Positions 1 to 8,857 of a DNA stretch of 64,000 nucleotides are shown here, piece after piece (position 1 is the first letter of the stretch; the number at the start of each line of letters is the position of its first letter). The notes under the pieces were generated by a model, which was given only the letters and a program-made list of their open reading frames with translations, was not told where the DNA came from and ran no database searches. This DNA comes from Mycolicibacterium sp. (GTDB taxonomy: Bacteria > Actinomycetota > Actinomycetes > Mycobacteriales > Mycobacteriaceae), in the NCBI RefSeq assembly GCF_016462545.1, contig NZ_JAEMTA010000012.1, forward strand, positions 52,181 to 116,180, written 5' to 3'. The translations under genes were made by a program, and so were the position numbers.

Positions 1-409
1 CGATCGACGACAGCCACTGCAGCGCGGCGGGCAGCACCACGCCGCCGCCGAAGGCCATCCGCGAGCTCGGCAGTTGGGCCGTGCCCGTCCGAGGTCCCCA
101 CGTCGACAGGTACCCGACGACCAGCGACCCGAGGAGCGTGCCGATGACCATGGCGAGCAGCCCGAGCCAGAATCCGAGCCCGAGCACGATCGCCAGCGCG
201 CCGGTGAAGACGCCGGTCATGTTGACCTGCGGGGCAAACCACACCGTGAACAAGCGGCGCGGAGTTCCGTACCGCCGATCACCGGGGACCGGCGCGATGC
301 CGTGGGTCTCGACCGACAGGTCACCGACGCCGTCGGGGGTCTTGCCACTGAACGGCGACGCGGTGAGCGCGCTGTGCGGCACCCTCGGCGTCGTGGCCTC
401 CTGTGTCAT
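1..409 (-). CDS. NCS1-family purine/cytosine permease, N-terminal part
   Basis: The frame runs from ATG at 407-409 leftward off the window, giving the first 136 residues. A soluble N-terminus of about 55 residues (containing VETHGIAPVP) leads into LFTVWFAPQVNMTGVFTGAL and two hydrophobic segments, the start of the nucleobase:cation symporter-1 fold (CodB-like). The motif around TPRRLFTVWFAPQVN is typical of cytosine/purine permeases. The expected role is proton- or sodium-coupled uptake of a nucleobase or similar heterocycle at the inner membrane. It is divergent from the polyamine ABC operon across a 216-base spacer with repeated motifs. The substrate cannot be told from this part. Confidence 0.8.
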   Translation of the reverse strand, partial: MTQEATTPRVPHSALTASPFSGKTPDGVGDLSVETHGIAPVPGDRRYGTPRRLFTVWFAPQVNMTGVFTGALAIVLGLGFWLGLLAMVIGTLLGSLVVGYLSTWGPRTGTAQLPSSRMAFGGGVVLPAALQWLSSI

Positions 410-483
410 GCGCTCATTCGATCACGGTCACCGACGAGCGCTTGTCGCGGCGATCGGCGCCACGCGGAATCGGCGTCAGAGCA

Positions 484-567
484 ACCTTCGCAACGAGGGA
501 TTCCATTGTCGAAATGTAAATTCGTTGCGGAATCGCTTGCGAAGGTCGCCTACATCGGCGAAGGTTT
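484..567. promoter_or_regulatory. Repeated TTGCGAAGG-type motif in a divergent spacer (candidate operator)
   Basis: ACCTTCGCAA at 484-493 and TTGCGAAGGT at 537-546 form a perfect 10-base inverted repeat with a 43-base separation. Related copies lie between and after them: TTCGTTGCGGAATC near 521-534 and ATCGGCGAAGGTTT near 554-567. The block sits between the permease start (409) and the potA start (626 or 650), so a shared regulator binding several half-sites is a reasonable inference. No regulator gene adjoins it in the window. Confidence 0.4.
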
Positions 568-625
568 AGCCACAGCGCACGGGGGCTGACCGGGCCGATA
601 CTCGCTCTCACGCGACCCGCACTTC

Positions 626-1852
626 GTGCCGAGAAACAGGGAGGTCGTCCTGAGCGGCACACACGGCACTGCCGTCGACAGCGCCACGGGAGAACATTCG
701 AGCACTCGAGAGCCGGGTCAACCGGTCATCGAGATCGACCACGTCACGAAGCGATTCGACGACTACGTCGCCGTCGCCGATGCCGACTTCTCCATCGCGT
801 CCGGCGAGTTCTTCTCGATGCTCGGCCCGTCTGGCTGCGGCAAGACGACCACGCTTCGCATGATCGCGGGGTTCGAGACACCGACCGAGGGTGCGATTCG
901 CCTGGAGGGCGTCGACGTCTCGACGGTGTCCCCACACAAGCGCAACGTCAATACGGTATTCCAGCATTACGCCCTGTTCCCGCATATGACGGTGTGGGAC
1001 AACGTCGCCTACGGACCGCGGAGCCAAAAGGTCGACAAGGCTGAGGTCAAGAAGCGGGTCGACGACCTTCTCGAGATCGTCCGTCTGACCGACTTCGCGA
1101 AGCGCAAGCCCGCACAGCTCTCCGGAGGCCAGCAGCAGCGCGTCGCGTTGGCCAGAGCGCTGGTGAACTACCCCAGCGCCCTCCTGCTCGACGAACCACT
1201 TGGCGCCCTGGACCTCAAGTTGCGCCACGCAATGCAGTTCGAGCTCAAGCGAATTCAGCGCGAGGTCGGGATCACGTTCGTCTACGTGACGCACGACCAG
1301 GAGGAAGCGCTCACGATGAGTGACCGCATCGCGGTGATGAACGCGGGCAACGTCGAGCAGATCGGCAGCCCCACCGAGATCTACGACCGGCCGTCGACCG
1401 TGTTCGTCGCAAGCTTCATCGGGCAGGCGAATCTGTGGCCGGGCCGGCAGCTCCGGATGGACGGTGGCCTCGCCGAACTCTCGGTGCTGGGCACGACTCT
1501 GCGGGCCAAACCCGGTGACACCGCCATCGAAGCGGGCGGCCACGCCACCCTGATGGTGCGGCCGGAGCGCGTGCGGGTGTCGATCGATCGGCCCGACGGC
1601 GACGTTGCCACGGTGTCCGCGACGGTGACGGACTTGACGTTCCAGGGTCCGGTGGTGCGGCTGTCGATGGACGCCCCCGACGGCTCCCCGATCGTCGCGC
1701 ACGTCGGGACCGAACAGAATCTGCCGCTGCTTCGGCCGGGTGACCAGGTCCACGTCGCGTGGGCTCCGGACGCATCGCTGGTCTTGCCCGCAGCCGACAT
1801 TCCGACCACCGAGGACCTGGAGGAGATGTTCGACGCTCCTCCCGAGCCCTGA
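626..1852 (+). CDS. potA: Spermidine/putrescine-type ABC transporter ATP-binding protein
   Basis: This ATPase should energise import of a polyamine or similar cation through the two permeases encoded downstream. Walker A GPSGCGKT lies at about residues 67-74, the signature LSGGQQQR at about 165, Walker B LLLDEP at about 186 and the switch histidine in VTHDQEEAL at about 222. A TOBE-like domain follows, as in PotA/FbpC. The start is uncertain: GTG at 626 has no ribosome-binding site, but AGGGAGG at 638-644 lies five bases before an in-frame CTG at 650, which could be the real start of a 400-residue protein. It is the first gene of potA-D-B-C. Confidence 0.9.
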   Translation: MPRNREVVLSGTHGTAVDSATGEHSSTREPGQPVIEIDHVTKRFDDYVAVADADFSIASGEFFSMLGPSGCGKTTTLRMIAGFETPTEGAIRLEGVDVSTVSPHKRNVNTVFQHYALFPHMTVWDNVAYGPRSQKVDKAEVKKRVDDLLEIVRLTDFAKRKPAQLSGGQQQRVALARALVNYPSALLLDEPLGALDLKLRHAMQFELKRIQREVGITFVYVTHDQEEALTMSDRIAVMNAGNVEQIGSPTEIYDRPSTVFVASFIGQANLWPGRQLRMDGGLAELSVLGTTLRAKPGDTAIEAGGHATLMVRPERVRVSIDRPDGDVATVSATVTDLTFQGPVVRLSMDAPDGSPIVAHVGTEQNLPLLRPGDQVHVAWAPDASLVLPAADIPTTEDLEEMFDAPPEP

Positions 1853-1906
1853 CAGTCGAAATCCCCGCTCCGACAACCACTCCCCCGCACCACGAAAGGC
1901 AACCCC

Positions 1907-3103
1907 ATGGCTAACGAGATCGATCCCCGGACGATGGCGCGGCTCGCGGCGACGCGCACCTCGCGGCGACGCTTCATCGGGGGCGGCGCCGCTGCGGCGG
2001 CCGCGCTCGGCCTTGGCGGGTCGTTCCTCGCGGCGTGCGGGTCGTCGAGCACGACGAGTTCGAGCAGTACGTCCGCGGCGCCCCCCGATGACGGCAAGCC
2101 GGCCTCCGGTACGGTGCGAATCTCCAACTGGCCGCTGTACATGGCCGACGGCTTCGTCGCGGCGTTCCAGAAGGCCAGCGGACTGACCGTTGACTACAAG
2201 GAAGACTTCAACGACAACGAGCAGTGGTTCGCCAAGAACAAGGAGCCGCTCTCGCGCAAGCAGGACATCGGCGCCGACCTCGTGGTGCCCACCCAGTTCA
2301 TGGCGTTGCGGCTCAAGCAGCTCGGTTGGCTGAATGAGATCAGCGACACGCGGGTGCCCAACAAGAAGAACCTGCGGCCCGATCTGCTGAACGACAAGTC
2401 CGACCCGGGCCGCAAGTTCACCGCCCCGTACATGAGCGGCATGGTGGGGCTGGCGTACAACAAGGCCGCGACGGGCCGCGCCATCACGAAGATCGACGAC
2501 CTGTGGGACCCCAAGTTCAAGGGCAAGGTGAGTCTGCTCTCCGACATGCAGGACGGCCTCGGCATGATCATGACGTCGCAGGGCGGCGACGTGGCCAGTC
2601 CGACGATGGACTCCGTCCAGAAGGCCGTCGATCTGGTCAGGGAGCAGAAGGACAAGGGCCAGATCCGCCGGTTCACCGGCAACGACTACGCCGACGACCT
2701 CGCCGCGGGCAACATCGCGATCGCCCAGGCGTACTCGGGTGACGTCGTCCAGCTGCAGGCCGACAACCCGGATTTGGAGTTCATCATCCCCGAGTCCGGC
2801 GGCGACTGGTTCATCGACACGATGACCATCCCCTACACGACGCAGAACCAGCACGCGGCCGAGGCATGGATCGACTACGTCTACGACCGCGCGAACTACG
2901 CGAAGCTCGTCGCGTTCGTCCAGTACGTGCCCGTGCTGTCAGACATGACCGACGAACTCAACAAGATCGACCCGAAGTTCGCGGCCAACAAACTCATCAA
3001 CCCGCCGCAGGACTTCCAGGACAAATTGCACACCTGGGCTGCGCTCACCGATGAGCAGACCCAGCAGTTCAACACGGCGTACGCCGCCGTCACCGGTGGC
3101 TAG
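1907..3103 (+). CDS. potD: Polyamine-type substrate-binding lipoprotein with a Tat signal
   Basis: This is the extracytoplasmic binding protein of the ABC importer, 398 residues. The N-terminus has a twin-arginine motif (SRRRFIGGG, residues 19-27), an Ala/Gly-rich hydrophobic stretch and a lipobox LAAC with the acylated Cys at 44, so it should leave by Tat and be lipid-anchored. The mature part (RISNWPLYMADGFVAAFQKA, then DLVVPTQFM and PYMSGMVGLAYNK) is typical of PotD/PotF. The start is supported by GAAAGG before ATG. Spermidine or putrescine is the family default, but related proteins bind other cations, so the ligand is inferred. Confidence 0.88.
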   Translation: MANEIDPRTMARLAATRTSRRRFIGGGAAAAAALGLGGSFLAACGSSSTTSSSSTSAAPPDDGKPASGTVRISNWPLYMADGFVAAFQKASGLTVDYKEDFNDNEQWFAKNKEPLSRKQDIGADLVVPTQFMALRLKQLGWLNEISDTRVPNKKNLRPDLLNDKSDPGRKFTAPYMSGMVGLAYNKAATGRAITKIDDLWDPKFKGKVSLLSDMQDGLGMIMTSQGGDVASPTMDSVQKAVDLVREQKDKGQIRRFTGNDYADDLAAGNIAIAQAYSGDVVQLQADNPDLEFIIPESGGDWFIDTMTIPYTTQNQHAAEAWIDYVYDRANYAKLVAFVQYVPVLSDMTDELNKIDPKFAANKLINPPQDFQDKLHTWAALTDEQTQQFNTAYAAVTGG

Positions 3104-3118
3104 GCAGCGGGCTGACAC

Positions 3119-3994
3119 ATGGCAGGAGTAGCCAGCAGCAGTCGCCAGCGCAGCAAGATCGCGCCGTACCTCATGATCGCCCCGGCGCTCGTCTATCTCG
3201 CGATCTTCTTCGTGGTGCCGTTCTGGTCGTTGTTCAAGACGTCGCTGTCGACGATGGGCGGCTCGATCTATCTGCCGCAGTTGACGTTTGCGTGGGACTT
3301 CGGCAACTACGCGCACGCGTTGTCGACATATCAGGACCAGATCCTGCGGTCGCTGCTGTATGCCTTCACGGCCACCGTGGTGTCGCTGGTGATCTCCTAC
3401 CCGCTGGCATACGTCATCGCGTTCAAGTCGGGGCGATACAAGAACCTGTTGCTTGGTCTGGTCGTGCTGCCCTTCTTCGTGACGTTCCTAGTGCGCACCC
3501 TGGCCTGGAAGACGATCCTGGCCGATGACGGGATCGTGGTGCAGACGCTCAACTCGATCGGGCTGCTGCCATCCGACGGGCGGCTGCTGTCCACGAGTTG
3601 GGCCGTCATCGGCGGGTTGATCTACAACTCGATGACGTTCATGATCCTGCCGCTGTACGTCAGTCTCGAGAAGATCGATCCCCGGCTGCTGGAGGCCTCG
3701 AAGGATCTGTACTCGACGAGCTTCCGGGCGTTCCGCAAGATCATTCTGCCGTTGTCGATACCGGGCGTGCTGGCGGGCAGCCTCCTGGTGTTCATCCCCG
3801 CCATGGGTGACTTCATCAATGCCGACTATCTGGGCAGCACCCAGACCACGATGATCGGCAACGTCATTCAGAAGCAGTTCCTGGTGGTCAAGGACTATCC
3901 CGGCGCCGCCGCGCTCAGCTTCCTGCTGATGGCGATGATCCTGGCGGGCGTCCTGTCCTACACGCGAGCTCTCGGCACGGAGGATCTGGTATGA
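3119..3994 (+). CDS. potB: Polyamine-type ABC transporter permease, PotB-like
   Basis: A 291-residue inner-membrane permease with about six membrane spans, starting with LMIAPALVYLAIFFVVPFW after a short basic N-terminus. The conserved EAA loop that docks to the ATPase is seen around LLEASKDLYSTSFRAFRKII and the following LPLSIPGVLAG. It begins 15 bases after potD and ends 13 bases before potC, so it is one operon. It should pair with PotC as a heterodimer. Confidence 0.88.
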   Translation: MAGVASSSRQRSKIAPYLMIAPALVYLAIFFVVPFWSLFKTSLSTMGGSIYLPQLTFAWDFGNYAHALSTYQDQILRSLLYAFTATVVSLVISYPLAYVIAFKSGRYKNLLLGLVVLPFFVTFLVRTLAWKTILADDGIVVQTLNSIGLLPSDGRLLSTSWAVIGGLIYNSMTFMILPLYVSLEKIDPRLLEASKDLYSTSFRAFRKIILPLSIPGVLAGSLLVFIPAMGDFINADYLGSTQTTMIGNVIQKQFLVVKDYPGAAALSFLLMAMILAGVLSYTRALGTEDLV

Positions 3995-4007
3995 CGGTGG
4001 TTTTCTC

Positions 4008-4871
4008 ATGACGCTGCAGGAAGGCGCCGCGGTCGTGGACCTGATCGATGGGCCGCCGACCAGGGCCAGGCGCTCGATCATGGGTACTGGCAAACTCGGA
4101 GATGTCGCACTGAGGGTGGTGGCAGCGCTGGTGCTGCTCTACATCTTCGTGCCGATCTTCGTCATCGTGCTGTTCTCGTTCAACAAGCCGTCTGGCAAGT
4201 TCAACTACACGTGGCAGGGGTTCACGCTCGACAACTGGGCCGACCCGTTCAAGTATCCGGCGTTGGCCGAGGCACTGAAGACGAGCCTCGAGGTGGCCGC
4301 ACTATCGACGTTGATCGCGCTCGTTCTCGGTACGTTCCTGGCAATTGCCCTCGTGCGCCAGCGATTCCGCGGTAGCGGAGCTGTCGACACCTTCCTCGTC
4401 CTGCCGTTGACGGCACCCGAGGTGGTCATGGGCGCGTCACTGCTGACGTTGTTCCTCGACCTCGGTTGGGCCACCGGCTTCACCACGATCCTGATCGCAC
4501 ACGTGGCCTTCGAGATCAGCTTCGTCGCGATGACGGTCCGCGCCAGGGTTCGGGGGTTCGACTGGACACTCGAGGACGCGTCGATGGATCTCGGCGCGAG
4601 CCCGACCCGCACGTTCTTCAAGGTGACGCTGCCCCTGATCGTCCCAGGCATCGTCGCGGCAGGAATGCTGTCGTTCGCGCTGTCGCTCGACGACTTCATC
4701 GTGACGTACTTCGTGAGCGGGTCGACGGTGACCTATCCGCTGTTCGTCAACGCTGCGACGAAAGCCGCCGTGCCGCCCCAGATCGACGTGCTGGCGACTG
4801 CAATCCTGGCGATCAGCCTGGTGCTGCTGGCAGCCGGAACGCTCTACCGCCGCAAGCGAATCGACGTCTAA
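4008..4871 (+). CDS. potC: Polyamine-type ABC transporter permease, PotC-like
   Basis: A 287-residue second permease. The hydrophobic part starts at VALRVVAALVLLYIFVPIFV. The EAA loop is LEDASMDLGASPTRTFFKVT followed by LPLIVPGIVAAG, and a conserved SLDDFIVTYF segment follows, characteristic of PotC/YdcV proteins. No strong ribosome-binding site precedes the ATG at 4008, so an internal start such as ATG 4080 is possible. The stop overlaps by three bases the stop of the convergent ketosynthase gene. Confidence 0.87.
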   Translation: MTLQEGAAVVDLIDGPPTRARRSIMGTGKLGDVALRVVAALVLLYIFVPIFVIVLFSFNKPSGKFNYTWQGFTLDNWADPFKYPALAEALKTSLEVAALSTLIALVLGTFLAIALVRQRFRGSGAVDTFLVLPLTAPEVVMGASLLTLFLDLGWATGFTTILIAHVAFEISFVAMTVRARVRGFDWTLEDASMDLGASPTRTFFKVTLPLIVPGIVAAGMLSFALSLDDFIVTYFVSGSTVTYPLFVNAATKAAVPPQIDVLATAILAISLVLLAAGTLYRRKRIDV

Positions 4872-6034
4872 GCCGCCCATCGCGGCGGGGCTAGCACGAC
4901 GGCTGAGTTCTGACCGCCCATTCCGAGCGACGTCTTGAGGGTGATGCCGCGGGACATCGGAGTGGCGCCGTCGAGGAGCCTGCGGTGACCCGGCGCCACC
5001 CTCGGTGGCGCGGGGATGACCCCGAACTCGTAACCCATTGCCGCAGCGGCCAACTCGACTGCAGCCGCAGCGCCCTGGCAATGTCCGGCGAGTGGCTTGA
5101 CCGAGTAGATCGCCGGCTTGCCGTCGAACAGGTCGTCGAGGACGCCTGCCTCCGCCCTGTCGCACTGCCGAGTGCCGGGCCCGTGCGCGTTGATGTACCG
5201 CACGTCCATGGGATCGACGCCCGCGATCCGCAGCGCGTCGAGGACACACTCGTCGACGTACGTGCGGGCCGGGTCGACGGAGGTCACGTGGAACGCATCG
5301 TGCGTCATGGCACCGCCCAGCATGGAGGTGTACGCGGACTCTCCGCGGGAGGACAGGACGAAGCTCACGGATGCCTCGCCGACGGCGAACCCACGGCTGC
5401 CCGACTGGAACGGGCGGCACGCGTCGAGCGGCTCGGAGTCCACCACCGCAACGCCCAGTTTGACGAAGTGCTCGACGTTCTCTGGCGTCAGCGACAGGTC
5501 GGTCGCGATGAATACGACGTCGTCGACGACGTCGGCGTCGAGCCACATCTTCGCGGTGATCAGACCCGCGTTTCCGGATGCGCACATCGCTGACACATTC
5601 ATGGCGGGACCGTGAAACTCGTACTCCTGCATCAGCATCGACACCGCCGTCGACGGCATCAACGCAAGGTAGTCACGTACTGCGCGTCGTCCCTCCTCGG
5701 CCACGTAGAACTGCCGCCACTCCTCGACCTCGGGAATGACGACGGCGTGCACCAGTCCGACTCGCCGTCCCGGCGTCCACCCGCGATCCCGCGCATCGGC
5801 CAGCGCCTCCCTCGCGGCGTACCTCATCGCGCGCGCCGACCGGCTGGCTCCGTCTGCCCGGTCACCGCCCGACGGAACCTTGGCCAACCATGCGCCGTCG
5901 CCGTCGGTGCCGTAGCCCTCGAACAGGGCGGCAGCCGGTTTACCGCTGAGCAGGCCGTCCCACAGCGACTTTCGCCCCCAGCCGTAGCCGGTGACAGCGC
6001 CGATGCCGATGACGTTCGTATCCGTGTATGCCAT
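4868..6034 (-). CDS. Orphan beta-ketoacyl-ACP synthase-like (thiolase-fold) protein
   Basis: A 388-residue ketosynthase. The catalytic set is complete: Cys151 in SAMCASGNAG, His284 in INAHGPGTRQ and His318 in SVKPLAGHCQG, with Lys313, matching the Cys-His-His triad of FabF/KAS II condensing enzymes that elongate acyl-ACP by decarboxylative Claisen condensation. The C-terminal glycine motif GMGGQNSAVVL is present. The start at ATG 6034 is chosen for the AAAGAGG ribosome site; an upstream ATG at 6061 adds nine residues. No ACP, acyltransferase or other fatty-acid or polyketide gene adjoins it, so its substrate is unknown; it may serve a specialised acyl chain or act as a thiolase-fold partner. 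Confidence 0.82.
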   Translation of the reverse strand: MAYTDTNVIGIGAVTGYGWGRKSLWDGLLSGKPAAALFEGYGTDGDGAWLAKVPSGGDRADGASRSARAMRYAAREALADARDRGWTPGRRVGLVHAVVIPEVEEWRQFYVAEEGRRAVRDYLALMPSTAVSMLMQEYEFHGPAMNVSAMCASGNAGLITAKMWLDADVVDDVVFIATDLSLTPENVEHFVKLGVAVVDSEPLDACRPFQSGSRGFAVGEASVSFVLSSRGESAYTSMLGGAMTHDAFHVTSVDPARTYVDECVLDALRIAGVDPMDVRYINAHGPGTRQCDRAEAGVLDDLFDGKPAIYSVKPLAGHCQGAAAAVELAAAAMGYEFGVIPAPPRVAPGHRRLLDGATPMSRGITLKTSLGMGGQNSAVVLAPPRWAA

Positions 6035-6102
6035 GTTGGCCTCTTTCTCTTTGCTGTACACGCCCCCTGCGGAGCGTCGTTACCATTGATTAACCGCCCT
6101 CC

Positions 6103-6116
6103 GGTCGATATTGACC
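6103..6116. promoter_or_regulatory. Palindrome GGTCGATATTGACC (candidate operator)
   Basis: A 14-base near-perfect palindrome (one mismatched pair) centred 17 bases before the start of the diguanylate cyclase gene, in the 92-base divergent spacer with the ketosynthase gene. It is well placed to repress the rightward gene or both genes. No binding protein is identified. Confidence 0.35.
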
Positions 6117-6126
6117 AGCTGGGTGA

Positions 6127-7782
6127 ATGACTGGGGCGAGAAGCAGGGATTCGGGGGTGACGGGGGGCGTGAATTCCGAAACTCCGGATCAGCGATTCCG
6201 CAAGCTCCTCGAGCACAGCCCTGATGCGATCTGTGTGCACCAGATGGGGCGGGTCGTCTACGTGAACGCGGCAGCCGTGCGCTGGATGAGGGCGTCGTCC
6301 GCCGATCAGATCGTCGGGAACCTGATCACGACGTTCGTCCAGGCCGACTCCATACCCGCGATGCTCGACCGCATCGCGGGTCTGCGCGAAGCGGGTGACG
6401 TCTCCGAACCGTCGGAAGCCGTAATGGAGCGATTCGACGGCAGCACCATCGACGTCGAAGCCGTGTCGGTGTTGAGCACGTGGAACGACGAGCCCGCCCA
6501 TCAGGTGATCTTTCGCGATCTGACGGCACAGAAGGCAGCGCAGGCCGCACTGCGCTATCAGGCCGCGCTGGTGGACCACGTCAGCGACGCGATCATCGCG
6601 ACGACCGCGTCGGGTGTGGTCACCAGTTGGAATCCGGCCGCCGAACACATCTACGACCGTTCCGCGGACCAGGTGGTGGGGCGACCCGTCGCCGACGCCG
6701 TTGGCGCCGATTTGGATCCATCGAAGATCGTCGCCGCGGGCGGCATCGTCAACGCGACGCACTACCGGCCTCTCGGCTCCCGTCTCGCGATAAGGGTGTC
6801 TGCCGCCGCAATGGACGACGGGTACGTCTTGCTGTGCTCGGATCAGACGGCGTTGCGCCGCGCCGAACGCCACTTCGAAACGGTGGTGGCAACACTCGAC
6901 GAAGCGGTGGTGGTGCTGGCGCACACCGGCCGGGTCATCTCCGTCAATCCCGCGGTCAGTCAACTACTCGGCACCTTGCCGGACGATGAAGCGGACTACG
7001 ACGCTCTGGTCGGCCACTGGATCGACTCTCGAGAGACCGTCATGTACGGCCCCGACGGCGTCCCGCTCGATCCGGAGGACCGTCCGATCTTGCGCACCCT
7101 GCGGACGGGCACGCCCTACGTCGGTGAGGCGTTCACGATCAACAGAGAAGACGGTCGCCGCATGTGGTTGGCCATGAACGCGCGCCGACTCAACCCGGAC
7201 GAGGGTGAGGACTCGGCGGTAGTGGTGTCGTTTCGCGACATCACGGCGACGCGCTCGACCGCCGAGCGGCTCGCCCATCAAGCCAGTCACGACGCGCTGA
7301 CGGGCCTGCCCAACCGGGTTCATTTGGTCGAACAGGCCGGGCGACTGCACGCGGAGGGAACTCTGGCCGCAGTCCTGTTCGTCGACCTCGACGACCTGAA
7401 GGGTGTCAACGATTCCCTCGGTCACGATGCCGGTGACGCCGTCATTCAGACTGCGGCGCAGCGGCTTCGGGCATCGGTCCGACCGGGCGACGTCGTGTGC
7501 CGGCTTGCCGGCGACGAGTTCGTGGTGCTGCTCGGCGGATTCGCCTGCGGAAACGAGCTTGCGCACCTGACCGGATCGATCAGCCGCGCTCTGGTGGAAC
7601 CCATCGAACTGGTGGGCTCGACCGCGCAGATGGGGGCGAGCATCGGCGTGGTCGAAGTCAGACCTGACGATGCGCGCGATGCGGCAACGCTGCTCCGCGA
7701 TGCCGATCGTGCCATGTACGCGGACAAGGCCAGCCGCCGGCGCGCGGCTCATACGACATGGTTCGATTCCTCTCGGAGCTGA
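6127..7782 (+). CDS. PAS-domain diguanylate cyclase (GGDEF family)
   Basis: A 551-residue soluble signalling protein. Three PAS-like sensor modules can be read: about residues 20-135 (LEHSPDAICVHQMGRVVYVN), 140-245 (ALVDHVSDAIIATTASGVVT) and 255-380 (ATLDEAVVVLAHTGRVISVN). A C-terminal GGDEF domain starts at HDALTGLPNR. The active-site loop is AGDEF at 461-465, an accepted variant, and the inhibitory I-site RPGD lies at 452-455, exactly five residues before it, so synthesis of cyclic di-GMP with product inhibition is expected. There is no EAL domain. The lack of membrane segments suggests an intracellular signal. A palindrome lies just upstream, and the 3' end overlaps the opposing gene by 34 bases. 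Confidence 0.87.
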   Translation: MTGARSRDSGVTGGVNSETPDQRFRKLLEHSPDAICVHQMGRVVYVNAAAVRWMRASSADQIVGNLITTFVQADSIPAMLDRIAGLREAGDVSEPSEAVMERFDGSTIDVEAVSVLSTWNDEPAHQVIFRDLTAQKAAQAALRYQAALVDHVSDAIIATTASGVVTSWNPAAEHIYDRSADQVVGRPVADAVGADLDPSKIVAAGGIVNATHYRPLGSRLAIRVSAAAMDDGYVLLCSDQTALRRAERHFETVVATLDEAVVVLAHTGRVISVNPAVSQLLGTLPDDEADYDALVGHWIDSRETVMYGPDGVPLDPEDRPILRTLRTGTPYVGEAFTINREDGRRMWLAMNARRLNPDEGEDSAVVVSFRDITATRSTAERLAHQASHDALTGLPNRVHLVEQAGRLHAEGTLAAVLFVDLDDLKGVNDSLGHDAGDAVIQTAAQRLRASVRPGDVVCRLAGDEFVVLLGGFACGNELAHLTGSISRALVEPIELVGSTAQMGASIGVVEVRPDDARDAATLLRDADRAMYADKASRRRAAHTTWFDSSRS

Positions 7783-8588
7783 CGTTGTTGGCCGGCTCGC
7801 GACCGATGAGATGACAGCACGCTGCGAACCCTGGGCGAGAGCGTCCGGGCGCCGCCTCCGCAGAGTGAGCGACCGTGGTCACCGGCCCGCCGTCTCCGGT
7901 GGATCCGCTCCATCTCGACGACGATGGCACCGACCTGAGCGGGCTCACCGTGAACGGTGAACGTCCTTCGGTCCCACCACATCATCTTGGTCTGGTATCG
8001 CTCGTCCGGATATGGCGTCGCGGGGATGGGAGCTACCACCCCGCCCGTCGATCGCCATCGCTCCAGGGTGTGCGCCGCGGACGTCGCCATGTAGTAGTCG
8101 ACGCCGAAGAAGGTCGTGAGGTGAAAACCGCTGCGGGCGTGCAGCTTCGCCCGATGCGGATTGCGGGCGCCCTCGGCGTGCATCCAGGCGGCCTTGATCT
8201 CGATCACCCCTGAGGGGATCCGATCCGCGAGCATGCCGCGAACTGCCGACTCCCCCGGCCTGTCCCGCCATTCGACGACGGCGTGCGAGTCCTCGGGAGA
8301 TGTCAGTGGGCCCGTCGTCCTCACCCCGCCGACGATGCGCCCGTCGACGTCGGTCATGGCCCAGAACAAGGCGGTGTCGTCGGCGCAGCGTTCGGCGTCA
8401 TCGTCGATTGCGGCGCTGACCCCGTATTTGGCGTAGCTCGCGACTGCGCCGGCGTGGTACTCGGCGAACAGTTCGGGCACGGCTGCCGGTTCCGCCATCG
8501 TCACCGTGCATTCGCTTGCCGGGTCCCACCAGGAGATGAACGCGGCGTCCTGCGCCTTCGTCGGTGTCGTCGCCAGCTCGATCGTCAT
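7749..8588 (-). CDS. GNAT-like / N-acyl amino acid synthase-like protein
   Basis: A 279-residue protein from ATG 8588, preceded by GGCGGAG; a longer frame reaches 8657. The core (VDGRIVGGVRTTGPL, then IPSGVIEIKAAWM and SGFHLTTFFGVDYYMATSA) resembles the acetyltransferase fold shared by GNAT enzymes and acyl-homoserine-lactone or FeeM-type N-acyl amino acid synthases. This is a pattern-level guess, not a firm family match. The last 45 or so residues after VEMERIHRRR are Arg/Ser-rich and unlike the rest. Their frame overlaps the 3' end of the cyclase gene, which hints that a frameshift or lost stop has extended the protein. The upstream DNA is unusually AT-rich. Confidence 0.55.
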   Translation of the reverse strand: MTIELATTPTKAQDAAFISWWDPASECTVTMAEPAAVPELFAEYHAGAVASYAKYGVSAAIDDDAERCADDTALFWAMTDVDGRIVGGVRTTGPLTSPEDSHAVVEWRDRPGESAVRGMLADRIPSGVIEIKAAWMHAEGARNPHRAKLHARSGFHLTTFFGVDYYMATSAAHTLERWRSTGGVVAPIPATPYPDERYQTKMMWWDRRTFTVHGEPAQVGAIVVEMERIHRRRRAGDHGRSLCGGGARTLSPRVRSVLSSHRSRAGQQRQLREESNHVV

Positions 8589-8638
8589 CAGCACTCCGCC
8601 TTCGCCGCACACCGGATGGTTCGCGTGAAAGCAATATA

Positions 8639-8651
8639 ATACTTTTGGTAT
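8639..8651. promoter_or_regulatory. AT-rich dyad ATAC-TTTTG-GTAT (possible promoter/operator)
   Basis: An AT-rich patch in otherwise GC-rich DNA lies 50-70 bases upstream of the GNAT-like gene. It contains a 4-base inverted repeat with a 5-base spacer and, on the minus strand, a TATTAT hexamer that could be a -10 element. The evidence is composition and symmetry only. Confidence 0.3.
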
Positions 8652-8857
8652 AAACAATGTTCTAGCTCGTGTTTACGCAGAATCTGTCACATCCAGCAAT
8701 CTCTTTGCGAGTTGTTGAGGATGGCGTTTGCAGCCCCATCGAGGGTTACGCGGCGGGCAGGGTCACGCGCCTGCCGAGACACCTCGGCGGGCATGGCTGT
8801 GAATCGATAGCTGGCAACGCCGAGTCGGGTTGCTGACGCTCGAGGACCTGCGCCCGA
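8652..8857. other. Spacer with no convincing gene
   Basis: Together with the pseudogene that follows, this is the longest gene-poor stretch in the window. A hairpin GCCGAG-ACAC-CTCGGC at 8773-8788 has no T-run. A 29-codon rightward frame beginning near 8721 has no family resemblance. I see nothing else that I can support. Confidence 0.4.

Noticed and set aside
608..2854. 748-codon minus-strand open frame across potA and potD
   Set aside because: It is antisense to two genes with clear motifs, is His/Arg/Val-rich with no recognisable domain, and is a by-product of GC-rich codon use.
8721..8810. 29-codon rightward ORF in the spacer after the GNAT-like gene
   Set aside because: It has only a weak ribosome site, no recognisable sequence, and contains a hairpin; chance is sufficient.
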